This document shows, piece after piece, positions 1-7,226 of a stretch of DNA of 10,600 bases (positions within the stretch are counted from its first letter, which is position 1; each line of letters starts with the position of its first letter). The position numbers and the translations under genes are program-made. Origin of the DNA: Bacillota bacterium. Lineage in GTDB: Bacteria > Bacillota > Clostridia > Christensenellales > SZUA-584. Below the pieces are notes generated by a model that worked only from the letters and a program-made list of their open reading frames with translations, was not told where the DNA came from and searched no databases. Location of the stretch: assembly GCA_023415915.1 (NCBI GenBank), contig JAEZIZ010000133.1, positions 1 through 10,600 on the forward strand. The letters are read 5' to 3'.

Positions 1-145
1 GCAATATCCGGCAATTTGTTGTATATATATTATATATAGTACTTTATTGTTTATCACCGTCAGCATTACATGTGAAAGGAGGATAAATTAATAAAGGTAA
101 CCCGCACTCATACATTATTATTATCGCCTTTATTAATCAATTGAA
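1..145 (+). promoter_or_regulatory. AT-rich promoter/leader region of the GT-PlsC gene
   Basis: This stretch has no gene of normal size. Positions 19-40 are an alternating TA tract containing TATAGT at 35-40, a reasonable -10 element. No good -35 lies at the right distance, so the promoter is a candidate only. A near-perfect Shine-Dalgarno sequence, AAAGGAGG, sits at 75-82, yet the start codon of the downstream gene is at 146, far outside normal spacing. An 11-bp inverted repeat (87-97 with 127-137) lies between the two. Stops in the frame of the 146 ATG (at 89, 92, 98 and 134) rule out an N-terminal extension that would use the upstream Shine-Dalgarno. Confidence 0.5.
87..137 (+). repeat. 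11-bp inverted repeat between Shine-Dalgarno and start codon
   Basis: ATTAATAAAGG at 87-97 is exactly complementary to CCTTTATTAAT at 127-137, with 29 nt between the arms. Folded in the mRNA, the stem would remove about 51 nt from the path between AAAGGAGG (75-82) and the ATG at 146, leaving about 12 unpaired nucleotides (83-86 and 138-145). That is close to a workable ribosome-binding spacing. The pairing is seen directly; its use as a structural bridge is inference. Confidence 0.5.
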
Positions 146-2017
146 ATGAAAATTGTATACGTACTCGACCAGTACGACAACCACGACAACGGCACGACCA
201 ATGCGGCGGCGCGTTTTATTAATCGTCTCCGCCAAAGATGTCATGAAGTACGCGTTGTCTCGACCGGCAAGCCCGCTCCCGGTAAGTTTGTAGTACCCAA
301 GGCAAATTACGGCATACTCGACAGGGTGTTTATTTCTCATGGGATGGTGTTCGCCCGACCCGACAAGGCGGTGTTGCGCGAAGCGTTTAAAGACGCGGAT
401 ATCGTCCATCTTCATCTGCCCTTCCGCCTTGAGATTGCAGCAAGGCAGGTGGCGAAGGAAATGGGCATACCCTATATGGCCGCGTTCCACTGCCAGCCTG
501 AAAACATAACATACAACATACACATGAAATACCTGCGGCCGCTGTCGCACCTGCTCTATTACTGGTTCAGACACAGGATGTACCGTCATGTAAACGACAT
601 ACACTGCCCGTCTCAGTTTATCGCCGACCAGCTAAAAGCACATGGCTACGAAGCCAAACCCCACGTTATATCCAACGGCGTGGACGGCGACTTTAAGCCG
701 CTGCCAATAGAGAAGCCAAAAGAGTGGCAGGATAAGTTCGTTATACTTTCTGCAGGTCGGTTGTCAAGCGAAAAACGTCAGGACATTATCATACGGGCGG
801 CTCTGCGCTCAAAGCACAGCGATAAAATACAGATTGTGCTTCTTGGAAAAGGGCCGCTTGAACGGCGATATAGACGGCTCGGAAGAAAGCTCAAAAATGA
901 ACCGGTTATAAAGTACGTGCACAAAGAAGAGCTTATACGGTTGTATAACCAGGCCGACCTTTACGTACACGCCGCGGAAGCGGAGATAGAAGGCCTTGTG
1001 TGCACAGAAGCTATTTCATGCGGGCTCGTGCCTGTGATAGCCAAGTCAAAGCTTAGCGCGGCAAGCCAATTTGCGATAGACGAACTTAGCGTATTCCGCA
1101 GCAAGGATGTAAGCGAGCTTGCCCAAAAGATAGATTACTGGATAGAGCACCCCGAAGAGCGCGAAAAGATGAGCTGCCTTTATTGCAAAAAAGCCGCCGA
1201 GTATTCGATAGACCGTTCGATAGAAAAACTCGAGGAAGTATACGCGGGCGTTATAAAGGCGCAGCGCGGCACAAAGGCCGACCCATTAAATATGCATGTA
1301 ATACACATGCCTACGCCGCTCACCTACAAGGTGGATGAAAATTTCCGTTTCGTGAATCGGAATATATTCTTCCGTTCACTCTCCACGCTTGTTTTCTACC
1401 TCATCGGCATACCGGTGCTTACAATAGCCTCGCGGCTGTTTCTTGGACTCCGCATTAAAGGGCAGCATAACCTTAAGTTTCTAAAGGGCGGCGCGGTAAC
1501 GGTCACGAACCACGTGCACGTGCTCGATTCGCCGATGGTCGCATGTACTCTCTTTCCGCGCAAGCCGCTTTTCGCGTCATTAAAATCGAACTTCGAGATA
1601 CCGTTCATACGCTGGCTCGTGCGGCTGCTGGGCGGCGTGCCTATACCCGAGTCGCCCAAAGCGCTGCACGCGTTTATGGAGTGTATGCGCGAGCAGCTTA
1701 AAAAAGGGCGTATCGTACACTTCTACCCCGAAGCGTCGCTCTGGCCGCGGCATGAAGAGCTGCGCCCGTTCAAGAACGGAGCGTTCCATCTCGCCGTCAA
1801 GTCGGGCGTGCCTGTCGTACCCATGGTGTTCACGTTCAGGCAGCCGGGCAAATTAGCCTCCAAGCTGCATAAAAAACAGCTCGTCACGCTAACCATAGGC
1901 AAGCCCGAGTACCCCTCGAGTCACGGCACCGACAGGGCGAAGATACTTAAGATGCGCGAAGCCGTAGAATGCTCTATGGAAAAGATGCTCGCGGCAAAAA
2001 AGAAAACGGCGTCTTAA
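146..2017 (+). CDS. Fused GT4 glycosyltransferase and PlsC-type acyltransferase
   Basis: A 623-aa two-domain protein. Residues 1 to about 370 form a GT-B glycosyltransferase of family GT4: the N-terminal strand starts MKIVYVLDQYDN, the sugar-nucleotide side has LSAGRLSSEKRQD, and the E-x7-E motif is E280...E288 (EIEGLVCTE). After a linker and a hydrophobic stretch (about 410-433) that could dip into the membrane, residues 440-620 form a PlsC/LPLAT acyltransferase. Its motif I is N455-H456-x4-D461 (NHVHVLD), with GGVPIP near 496, FYPEAS at 526-531 (usually FPEGT/S) and VPVVP near 555. The family transfers fatty acyl groups from acyl-ACP or acyl-CoA to glycerolipids, so the fusion suggests synthesis or remodelling of a glycolipid at the inner face of the membrane. 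The acceptor is unknown. The start is the first ATG after an in-frame stop at 134, and its immediate ribosome binding site is poor. It stands alone on the plus strand and is followed by a strong hairpin. Confidence 0.9.
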   Translation: MKIVYVLDQYDNHDNGTTNAAARFINRLRQRCHEVRVVSTGKPAPGKFVVPKANYGILDRVFISHGMVFARPDKAVLREAFKDADIVHLHLPFRLEIAARQVAKEMGIPYMAAFHCQPENITYNIHMKYLRPLSHLLYYWFRHRMYRHVNDIHCPSQFIADQLKAHGYEAKPHVISNGVDGDFKPLPIEKPKEWQDKFVILSAGRLSSEKRQDIIIRAALRSKHSDKIQIVLLGKGPLERRYRRLGRKLKNEPVIKYVHKEELIRLYNQADLYVHAAEAEIEGLVCTEAISCGLVPVIAKSKLSAASQFAIDELSVFRSKDVSELAQKIDYWIEHPEEREKMSCLYCKKAAEYSIDRSIEKLEEVYAGVIKAQRGTKADPLNMHVIHMPTPLTYKVDENFRFVNRNIFFRSLSTLVFYLIGIPVLTIASRLFLGLRIKGQHNLKFLKGGAVTVTNHVHVLDSPMVACTLFPRKPLFASLKSNFEIPFIRWLVRLLGGVPIPESPKALHAFMECMREQLKKGRIVHFYPEASLWPRHEELRPFKNGAFHLAVKSGVPVVPMVFTFRQPGKLASKLHKKQLVTLTIGKPEYPSSHGTDRAKILKMREAVECSMEKMLAAKKKTAS

Positions 2018-2027
2018 AGCCGATTAC

Positions 2028-2069
2028 CACCCCATAGAGCCAAAAGCTTTATGGGGTGTAATTTAATTT
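2028..2069 (+). terminator. Rho-independent terminator after the GT-PlsC gene
   Basis: CACCCCATAGAGC (2028-2040) pairs with GCTTTATGGGGTG (2046-2058) over 13 bp with one G-U wobble and a CAAAA loop, followed by TAATTTAATTT. It begins 10 nt after the stop codon. The T tract is interrupted, so it may be a moderate terminator. On the minus strand no T tract follows, so it probably does not stop the convergent operon efficiently, although the hairpin could protect that transcript's 3' end. Confidence 0.75.
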
Positions 2070-2086
2070 GCCGTTTATGGCCTCTT

Positions 2087-2194
2087 TTACCGTCTGCGGA
2101 CAAGGCCGAAAACTGTCATGCAGACGCCCAAAAATATAATTACGCCCGTTATTATGAAAACAGTCGTCATTGGCTGTGTACCCGCGTAATGCAT
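2087..2194 (-). CDS. Possible 35-aa single-pass membrane peptide
   Basis: A short frame on the minus strand, downstream of the tocopherol-cyclase-like gene, would encode MHYAGTQP, then an uninterrupted hydrophobic segment (about residues 10-32, starting TTVFIITGVIIFLGV) and a VRRR tail. This is a typical small membrane protein with a positive-inside C-terminus. Codon choice (ACG, GGC, GTC, ATA) resembles the neighbours. The weakness is the start: the nearest purine-rich stretch, GGATGG, lies 12 nt upstream of the ATG, and the frame stays open a further 15 codons upstream to a TAG. It could also be the remnant of a longer protein's C-terminal membrane anchor. I do not recognise a family. Confidence 0.4.
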   Translation of the reverse strand: MHYAGTQPMTTVFIITGVIIFLGVCMTVFGLVRRR

Positions 2195-2245
2195 TATGTC
2201 GGAATACCATCCGCTTCCGGTTTGTACGGCAAATTTCTAAGAGAT

Positions 2246-3217
2246 TTATTTGCGTCCGCTATGTTTATCCCTTATCAGCTCTTCCGCGTCCGAAATCTCC
2301 AGCCCGCCGTTTTCATAGCTGCCCGCAAATATCTCTTTGTCCTTTTTAAGAAATTTAATCTGATATCTCGCGTCGAGGCTTTCTTTTATCACCCTGTTCA
2401 TGCCGCCCGGAGTGGGCGCCTTAAGGCTGCCGAATGCGCAGCACTGCGCGGTTATTTGAAGCGTTAAGTCTCTGCGCTTTATAATTACATTTACGATGCC
2501 ATTTTTTATGTTAACCGAGGTTAATTTTGCTCCGTTGTAGGTGGCAAATCTGTATTGCTCTCCGTTTGCCAGCAGCACGCATATCATTCCGGTAAATTTT
2601 ACCGCGCCGTACGGTATATGCGCTATAGAGCACATAAGCGCGCTTTGTTTGTCGCCGCACTGCATCCATATCCAGCTTTTCGGGAACGCCTCTCCCCAAT
2701 CCTTCTCTATATAGCCGTCCGCGTCGTCAAACTCAAAGCGCCTGCCGCCGAGGCTTATGTATCCGCTGACGCTGTGCCCTAGGCTTAAAACCCCGTGATT
2801 GCACTGCATGGACGGGAGATACGAAAACGACCCCATTATGGAAGGGGCGAGCAGCGTTGTTTTTAAGGGCGTTATGCCGCTGAATTTAAGCTCGCCTTTC
2901 AGTCCTATATCGCGGACCATAAGCGAGACGCTTTCCAGAGAAAAACTGTTTTCGGCTATGCGTATGCTAAACCTCTTTCGCTCGAACGAAAAAGCGTCAA
3001 ACGGGTAGCGCACAAAAAAGCTCTGCACGGGTCTGCTTAGCAGCACCTGTATGAACGCTATGTCTCCGCCGCTGTTTTTACCCCGGAACACGCCGGGTAT
3101 GACGGCGCAGCTTTGCCCGTTTGACGACTGCTTAAAAAACCAGCCCTCAAAGTAAGGCCGGCTTGAAGCTTTCCCGTGGTATAAAGCGGGGCTGCGCGGC
3201 AGCAGGCGGTGGCCCAC
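2246..3217 (-). CDS. Tocopherol-cyclase-like (lipocalin-type) protein
   Basis: A 323-aa protein with the hallmarks of the tocopherol cyclase family: PYFEGWFFKQ at residues 21-30 and DGYIEKDWG at 167-175 followed by FPKSWIWMQ. In plants and cyanobacteria this family closes the chromanol ring of vitamin E. Clostridial members lack the rest of that pathway, so their substrate is unknown. The fold suggests binding of a hydrophobic ligand in a twin-lipocalin barrel. No signal peptide is visible, so it is probably cytoplasmic. The start is chosen as GTG at 3217, not the ATG at 3307. The GTG overlaps the stop of the upstream Rieske gene (TAGTG), has GAGGAGG just upstream, and lies 20 residues before the family's first conserved block. 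The extra 30 residues of the longer frame are antisense-like and low complexity. Translational coupling to the Rieske oxidoreductase is likely. Confidence 0.85.
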   Translation of the reverse strand: MGHRLLPRSPALYHGKASSRPYFEGWFFKQSSNGQSCAVIPGVFRGKNSGGDIAFIQVLLSRPVQSFFVRYPFDAFSFERKRFSIRIAENSFSLESVSLMVRDIGLKGELKFSGITPLKTTLLAPSIMGSFSYLPSMQCNHGVLSLGHSVSGYISLGGRRFEFDDADGYIEKDWGEAFPKSWIWMQCGDKQSALMCSIAHIPYGAVKFTGMICVLLANGEQYRFATYNGAKLTSVNIKNGIVNVIIKRRDLTLQITAQCCAFGSLKAPTPGGMNRVIKESLDARYQIKFLKKDKEIFAGSYENGGLEISDAEELIRDKHSGRK

Positions 3218-4725
3218 TAACCGCGCTCCTCCTCTATTTTCTCCAGCGGGTCTTTCGCCGGACCGTCCAGTATCTCCCCGTCCATAGAAAAACGCGAGCC
3301 GTGGCATACGCAGTCAAAAGAGTTTTCCGCTTCGTTGTACTCGAGCGGGCAGCCTAAGTGCGTGCAGTGCGCCTTAAAAGCGGTTATATTGCCTTCCTTG
3401 TCCTTGTATATGGCCTGGGCTTTACCGCCGACGCGCAGCACCGCGCCTTTGCCCGCTTCCACATCGTCGTAGCTGCCTGTGGGTATCAGCGCGTTATCGA
3501 GCGTAAACGCTTTGAGTATTGTACCCATATGCGAGAGAAACTCCTTCGCGGACGCTCCGGGCGTAAACCTTATCGGGTCGAACTTCTCCCGAACCTCGTG
3601 TTCTATAAAGCTCGTGCCCGATATATAATCCGAGAGCATCATCGCCGCAGCCGCGGAGTTGGTCATGCCCCACTTCTCAAAACCCGTCGCTACATAGGCG
3701 TTTGGGTTCTTGCTGAATATCGCGCCGATGTACGGCATGCCGTCCAGCGTAAAGCAGTCCTGAGCCGACCACATATACGAGGGCTCGGGCGCCGCGGCTT
3801 TAAAATCGGCGCGCAGAAAGTCTTTTAGATGTTCGTAACTGGTGTCGTCCTCGTCCTCCTTTGCCGTCCTGTGGCCGTGGCCGACGAGAAGCAGTTGGTT
3901 AACGTCCGAATAATGCATCCTTATCGAGTTGACAGGCTCATGTATGTTTATGTACATGCCCGCCACATCCACGCAGTTCGCGTTTGTGCATACGGCGTAT
4001 GTACGTTCCTGATGCAGCTTTATAAAAAACAATCCGGGGAAATCCACCAGCGGGTAGTTGGTCGCAAACACAACCGTCTTTGCGCTTACGTCTCCGCTTT
4101 CTGTGTGTATTATGTTGCTGTCTTTCCTCTGGTAATCCTTGACCTTGGTGTGCTCGAATATCCTGCCGCCTTTTTTTACGAATTCATTTGCGAGCGCGTA
4201 CAGGTATTTTAACGGATGAAACTGCGCCTGGTTCTCCATCGCCAGCGCAGTGGCTTTAAACGGCAGCGGCACGGTGTCGGTTATATGGCCGTTTATGCCC
4301 AGCTTTTCGTACTCCTTTAATTCCTTTTCGAGCAGATATATGTCGTTTTCGTCGCGTGTGTAAACATAAGCCGGCAGCCGCTTAAAGTCGCAGTCTATGT
4401 TGTATTCGGCGACGAAATCGGCCATTCTTTTAAGCCCGGCGTCGTTGGCGCGGGCGTACGCTTCCTTCTTGTTTTCGGGCAGCTGCTGATATTTCAGGCC
4501 GTGCTGAACCGTTATCTTTGCCGTCGTATAACCGCTCGTGCCCGAACCTATGCGCGAGGCTTCAATTACGGCAACGTCCGCCCCCGACTTTGCGAGCAGC
4601 AGCGCCGTCGTTATGCCCGTAAGCCCCGCTCCTACGACCGCTACGTCGCAGGAGGTATCTCCGCTGAGCTTCGGGAACTTGGGTGCGCTCGCTGTATCCA
4701 TCCAATATGATAAACGTTCTTCCAT
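3217..4725 (-). CDS. FAD-dependent oxidoreductase with C-terminal Rieske [2Fe-2S] domain
   Basis: A 502-aa protein resembling the Bacillus YhfW family. The N-terminus binds FAD through a Rossmann motif, VAVVGAGLTG, with G32-x-G34-xx-G37 and the ribose-binding E55. The middle is a DAO/glycine-oxidase-like fold. The C-terminal 90 residues are a Rieske domain: C454-x-H456 and C472-xx-H475 hold the [2Fe-2S] cluster, and C459 and C474 occupy the disulfide positions of high-potential Rieske proteins (CTHLGC / CVCHGS). It probably passes electrons between the flavin and the cluster; the substrate is unknown. The start at 4725 is supported by AAGGAG 7 nt upstream (AAGGAGCGAAATATG). A longer frame to 4797 adds 24 residues without a ribosome binding site. 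Its stop codon overlaps the GTG of the next gene by one base, so the two are co-translated. Confidence 0.92.
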   Translation of the reverse strand: MEERLSYWMDTASAPKFPKLSGDTSCDVAVVGAGLTGITTALLLAKSGADVAVIEASRIGSGTSGYTTAKITVQHGLKYQQLPENKKEAYARANDAGLKRMADFVAEYNIDCDFKRLPAYVYTRDENDIYLLEKELKEYEKLGINGHITDTVPLPFKATALAMENQAQFHPLKYLYALANEFVKKGGRIFEHTKVKDYQRKDSNIIHTESGDVSAKTVVFATNYPLVDFPGLFFIKLHQERTYAVCTNANCVDVAGMYINIHEPVNSIRMHYSDVNQLLLVGHGHRTAKEDEDDTSYEHLKDFLRADFKAAAPEPSYMWSAQDCFTLDGMPYIGAIFSKNPNAYVATGFEKWGMTNSAAAAMMLSDYISGTSFIEHEVREKFDPIRFTPGASAKEFLSHMGTILKAFTLDNALIPTGSYDDVEAGKGAVLRVGGKAQAIYKDKEGNITAFKAHCTHLGCPLEYNEAENSFDCVCHGSRFSMDGEILDGPAKDPLEKIEEERG

Positions 4726-4771
4726 ATTTCGCTCCTTAAAACAGGTTTTAAGTTTATTGTTCCCGTAAAAT

Positions 4772-4795
4772 AAAAAAAGTCGCGGCGCGGCTTTC
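4772..4795 (-). terminator. Probable terminator after the four-gene operon
   Basis: Read on the minus strand, AAAG-C-CGC-GCC-GCG-A-CTTT folds into a short GC-rich hairpin with one internal C/A mismatch, and runs into seven T residues. It lies just downstream of the glycosyltransferase stop at 4802 and before the ribosome binding site of the Rieske gene, so it would separate the two transcription units. Some read-through is possible because the stem is short. Confidence 0.5.
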
Positions 4796-4801
4796 AAATT
4801 G

Positions 4802-5953
4802 TCAGTGAATAATTCGCAGCTTTGTACCCTTTATTAGGTCGGCATACCGCATCGCTATCTCGTCTACGACGGCTTCCCACGATTTGTAGAGCGTGCTTCT
4901 TGCCTTAGCTCCCGCTGCGCGCAGCAGTTTTAAATCTGAGGCGGCTTTTTGTATGCGCGAAGCGAACGCGGCTGCGTCGTTGTCCGAAAGAAAGCCGTTG
5001 CAGCCGTCTTCTATCCCTTCGGCGGCGCACGAGCCTTTTATCACTAGCGACGGGCATCCGAACGCCGCGGCTTCCCTCACGACGAGCGAAAACGTATCGT
5101 AAACGGAGGGAAGCAGGTTAAGGTCCGCGGACGCATATACGGTTTTCATCGCGTCCCTGTCCGTTATCTTGCCCATAAACGTAAAGTCGTCAGCAAGCTC
5201 CATGCGCTGCACGAACCTCTTTATCGACTGCTGGGCGCTGCCCTCCCCCACCATCGTCATCTTGAATCTTAGCCCCGAGTCTTTAAGCATCTTAAGCGCT
5301 AGCACCATAATCCTTATATTCTTATGCCACACCTGCTGGCCTACATAGAGAAGCCTCAAGCACCCGTCGCCGCACCTTTCTTCGCTTATTTCCTCACCGG
5401 AAAAATCCGTGCCGTGCCCTACCACTTCCACGCAGCCTTTAAAGCCGTATTCCCTTAATGTCTCCACGGCGGTCTCGCTCACCGTCCATACGCAGTCGAC
5501 GCTGTTAAAGAACGACATAACGTATTTGAGCAGCAGCTTTGCCATGGCAGCGCTTTTCACCGCTTCTTTAAAGTCGTCGAAGTATTTGGAATGGAACGTG
5601 GCTACAATGGGTATGCCCCGCCTGCGGGCTATGCTTAACGCGAGCCTCCCCGAGCTGAAAGGGCTGTGGGCGTGAATCAGGTCAAACTTGATATTCTTAA
5701 GTTTATACCTCAAAGACTGGTCAAAAAGCGCCATACCCGCCCTGTAAGGATAGCGCAGCGGCACGGGCAACGAGCGGTACCTTAACACCTCGAATTCCTC
5801 GTTGTCGACATACCCCGGAAAGCTCGGCGTTACCACATAGCAGTCGCAGTACTGCTTTTTTTTGAGCCAATACGCGTAGTTTTTTACGACGTTGCCCACG
5901 CCGTCCGCGATCGGAGCAAACGAGTCATTGAATTGTCCGATCACTTCAGGCAT
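4802..5953 (-). CDS. GT4 family glycosyltransferase
   Basis: A 383-aa GT-B glycosyltransferase, normal length for GT4. Strand one is MPEVIGQFNDSFAPIADGV, whose D-S-F/P...GV pattern is typical of lipid-glycosylating GT4 enzymes. HAHSPF follows at about 94-99, the nucleotide-sugar phosphate site is near K211 (VWHKN), and the donor motif is D286-x7-E294 (DTFSLVVRE), a D-x7-E variant of the usual E-x7-E. Diacylglycerol glucosyltransferases are the nearest activity I can suggest; the acceptor cannot be read from sequence. The start is taken at 5953, where GGAG lies 7 nt upstream and the protein begins directly at strand one. An alternative ATG at 5980, one base after the hydrogenase-like stop, has no ribosome binding site and would add MKRSFTERF. 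It is last in the four-gene operon and is followed by a probable terminator. Confidence 0.88.
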   Translation of the reverse strand: MPEVIGQFNDSFAPIADGVGNVVKNYAYWLKKKQYCDCYVVTPSFPGYVDNEEFEVLRYRSLPVPLRYPYRAGMALFDQSLRYKLKNIKFDLIHAHSPFSSGRLALSIARRRGIPIVATFHSKYFDDFKEAVKSAAMAKLLLKYVMSFFNSVDCVWTVSETAVETLREYGFKGCVEVVGHGTDFSGEEISEERCGDGCLRLLYVGQQVWHKNIRIMVLALKMLKDSGLRFKMTMVGEGSAQQSIKRFVQRMELADDFTFMGKITDRDAMKTVYASADLNLLPSVYDTFSLVVREAAAFGCPSLVIKGSCAAEGIEDGCNGFLSDNDAAAFASRIQKAASDLKLLRAAGAKARSTLYKSWEAVVDEIAMRYADLIKGTKLRIIH

Positions 5954-5981
5954 AAAGCGCTCCGTAAAAGACCGTTTCATT

Positions 5982-7226
5982 TTATTTGAAATCCCTTGTA
6001 AACATATTATGCCCGGCCTTAAGGCTTTCTATAGTATCGAAACCCAGCCTCGCGAGCATTTCCAGCACGAACGGGTTGTCTGCCGGCGTCTTTATCTCGG
6101 CCTCAGCTGCATAAGAGTCCACATGCTTTGCGCCCTCATTCCTATTTATAAGCGCTTTTGGGCCGCCCACGCAGCCGCCGGGACAGCCCATGCCTTCTAT
6201 GAAGTTGGCGTCTATTTTGCCTTCCATTACCTCTTTAAGCAGAGCCTTGCACGCGGGCACTCCATCCGCCTGCATTGCTTTTACTTTTATGTCCCTTTCG
6301 GGAAACAGCCGCTCCACGGTGTCCTCAACCGCCTTGCTTACTCCGCCCGTACGTGCGTATATCCTGCCCGCGGCAGAGGAATGGTCGCGCAAATCCTCTT
6401 CAAGCGCTTCGGGGTCTATGCCCGCCGCGCGGAATATTTCGTCCGTTTCCTGAAACGTAAGCACGAAGTCCACCGCGTCCTCTATATCCGGCTGCCTCGC
6501 CTCGCCTTTTTTCGCTATGCACGGGCCGATAAACACGGTCTTTGACTCGGGATGCAGCTTCTTTATCGCGCGGCCGCTCGCAACCATAGGCGATACGGAA
6601 GGCGGCATATGCGGCGCAAGCGTGCTGTATACCTTCCTTATCATACCCACCCACATAGGGCAGCAGCAGCTCGTAAGTATGAAATCTTCCTTCTTGGTAA
6701 CGGCTTCGTTGAACTCTAGCGCCTCTTTAAGCGTAAGTATGTCCGCAAACAGCGCGACCTCTATCATGCCCGCGAAACCGAGCGCTTTAAAAGCGCTGCG
6801 CAGCTTTCCGGGCGTCATTCGGGGGCTGAACTGGCTCAAAAAAGCCGGGGCGATGAGTACGTAGACGGGCACTCCCGAGTTTATCAGCTCAAATATCGGC
6901 ACGACTTCCCTTATATCGGTAAGGTTGTTCTTTTCACAGCTGGCTATGCACTCGCCGCAGCCTACGCAGTCCTTTGCCGATATTACGACGTTGCCCTGCT
7001 CGTCGTGCGAGAGCGCTTTATAGAAGCATACGTTTTCACACGCCTTGCTTCCGTCCTCTTCGCACGTGCAGTTTCCGAGGCGCACGACGGGAGGATAGCT
7101 TTTAGGGCGCAGCAGGCAGTCGAGATGGTGCTCGTCGCACTCGCCCTGCATATTGAACAGCGCGCTTAAGTCATCGCCCACTGCGGCGTTTACCGCGGCA
7201 TTGTACAGGTTTTCAAACCGCTCCAT
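5982..7226 (-). CDS. [FeFe]-hydrogenase-like iron-sulfur protein with unusual H-cluster motifs
   Basis: A 414-aa protein with an N-terminal iron-sulfur region and a hydrogenase large-subunit domain. C53, C55, C63 and C67 form one atypical four-Cys set, and C87-xx-C90-xx-C93-xxx-C97 is a classic 4Fe-4S site. H-cluster motif L1 reads TSCCCPMW (C187-C189) with three cysteines where TSCCPxW is usual. L2 is GPCIAKKGE (C236, E242) with G in place of the M of MPC. L3 is GMGCPGGCVGGP (C348, C352) without the usual GGGQP. All four cysteine positions needed to hold the H-cluster are present. Such variants occur in non-prototypical (group B/C-like) hydrogenases, some possibly sensory or bidirectional; the exact group is uncertain. 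No maturase (HydE/F/G) gene lies in the window. The start ATG has GGGAGG upstream and overlaps the glycosylase gene by 14 nt. Confidence 0.88.
   Translation of the reverse strand: MERFENLYNAAVNAAVGDDLSALFNMQGECDEHHLDCLLRPKSYPPVVRLGNCTCEEDGSKACENVCFYKALSHDEQGNVVISAKDCVGCGECIASCEKNNLTDIREVVPIFELINSGVPVYVLIAPAFLSQFSPRMTPGKLRSAFKALGFAGMIEVALFADILTLKEALEFNEAVTKKEDFILTSCCCPMWVGMIRKVYSTLAPHMPPSVSPMVASGRAIKKLHPESKTVFIGPCIAKKGEARQPDIEDAVDFVLTFQETDEIFRAAGIDPEALEEDLRDHSSAAGRIYARTGGVSKAVEDTVERLFPERDIKVKAMQADGVPACKALLKEVMEGKIDANFIEGMGCPGGCVGGPKALINRNEGAKHVDSYAAEAEIKTPADNPFVLEMLARLGFDTIESLKAGHNMFTRDFK

Noticed and set aside
2051..2467. 138-aa plus-strand frame starting in the GT-PlsC terminator
   Set aside because: It begins inside the hairpin, has no ribosome binding site and runs antisense through the tocopherol-cyclase-like gene, whose family motifs are clear.
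4726..4797. 24-residue N-terminal extension of the Rieske oxidoreductase
   Set aside because: It has no ribosome binding site and overlaps the probable upstream terminator, whereas the ATG at 4725 has AAGGAG at ideal spacing.
5954..5980. Upstream ATG of the GT4 gene adding nine residues
   Set aside because: No Shine-Dalgarno precedes it, while GGAG precedes the ATG at 5953 and the fold begins there. It is not fully excluded, because re-initiation after the nearby stop is possible.
5892..6545. 217-aa plus-strand frame antisense to the hydrogenase-like gene
   Set aside because: It resembles no family and lies opposite a gene with unmistakable iron-sulfur and H-cluster motifs; long antisense frames are expected at this composition.
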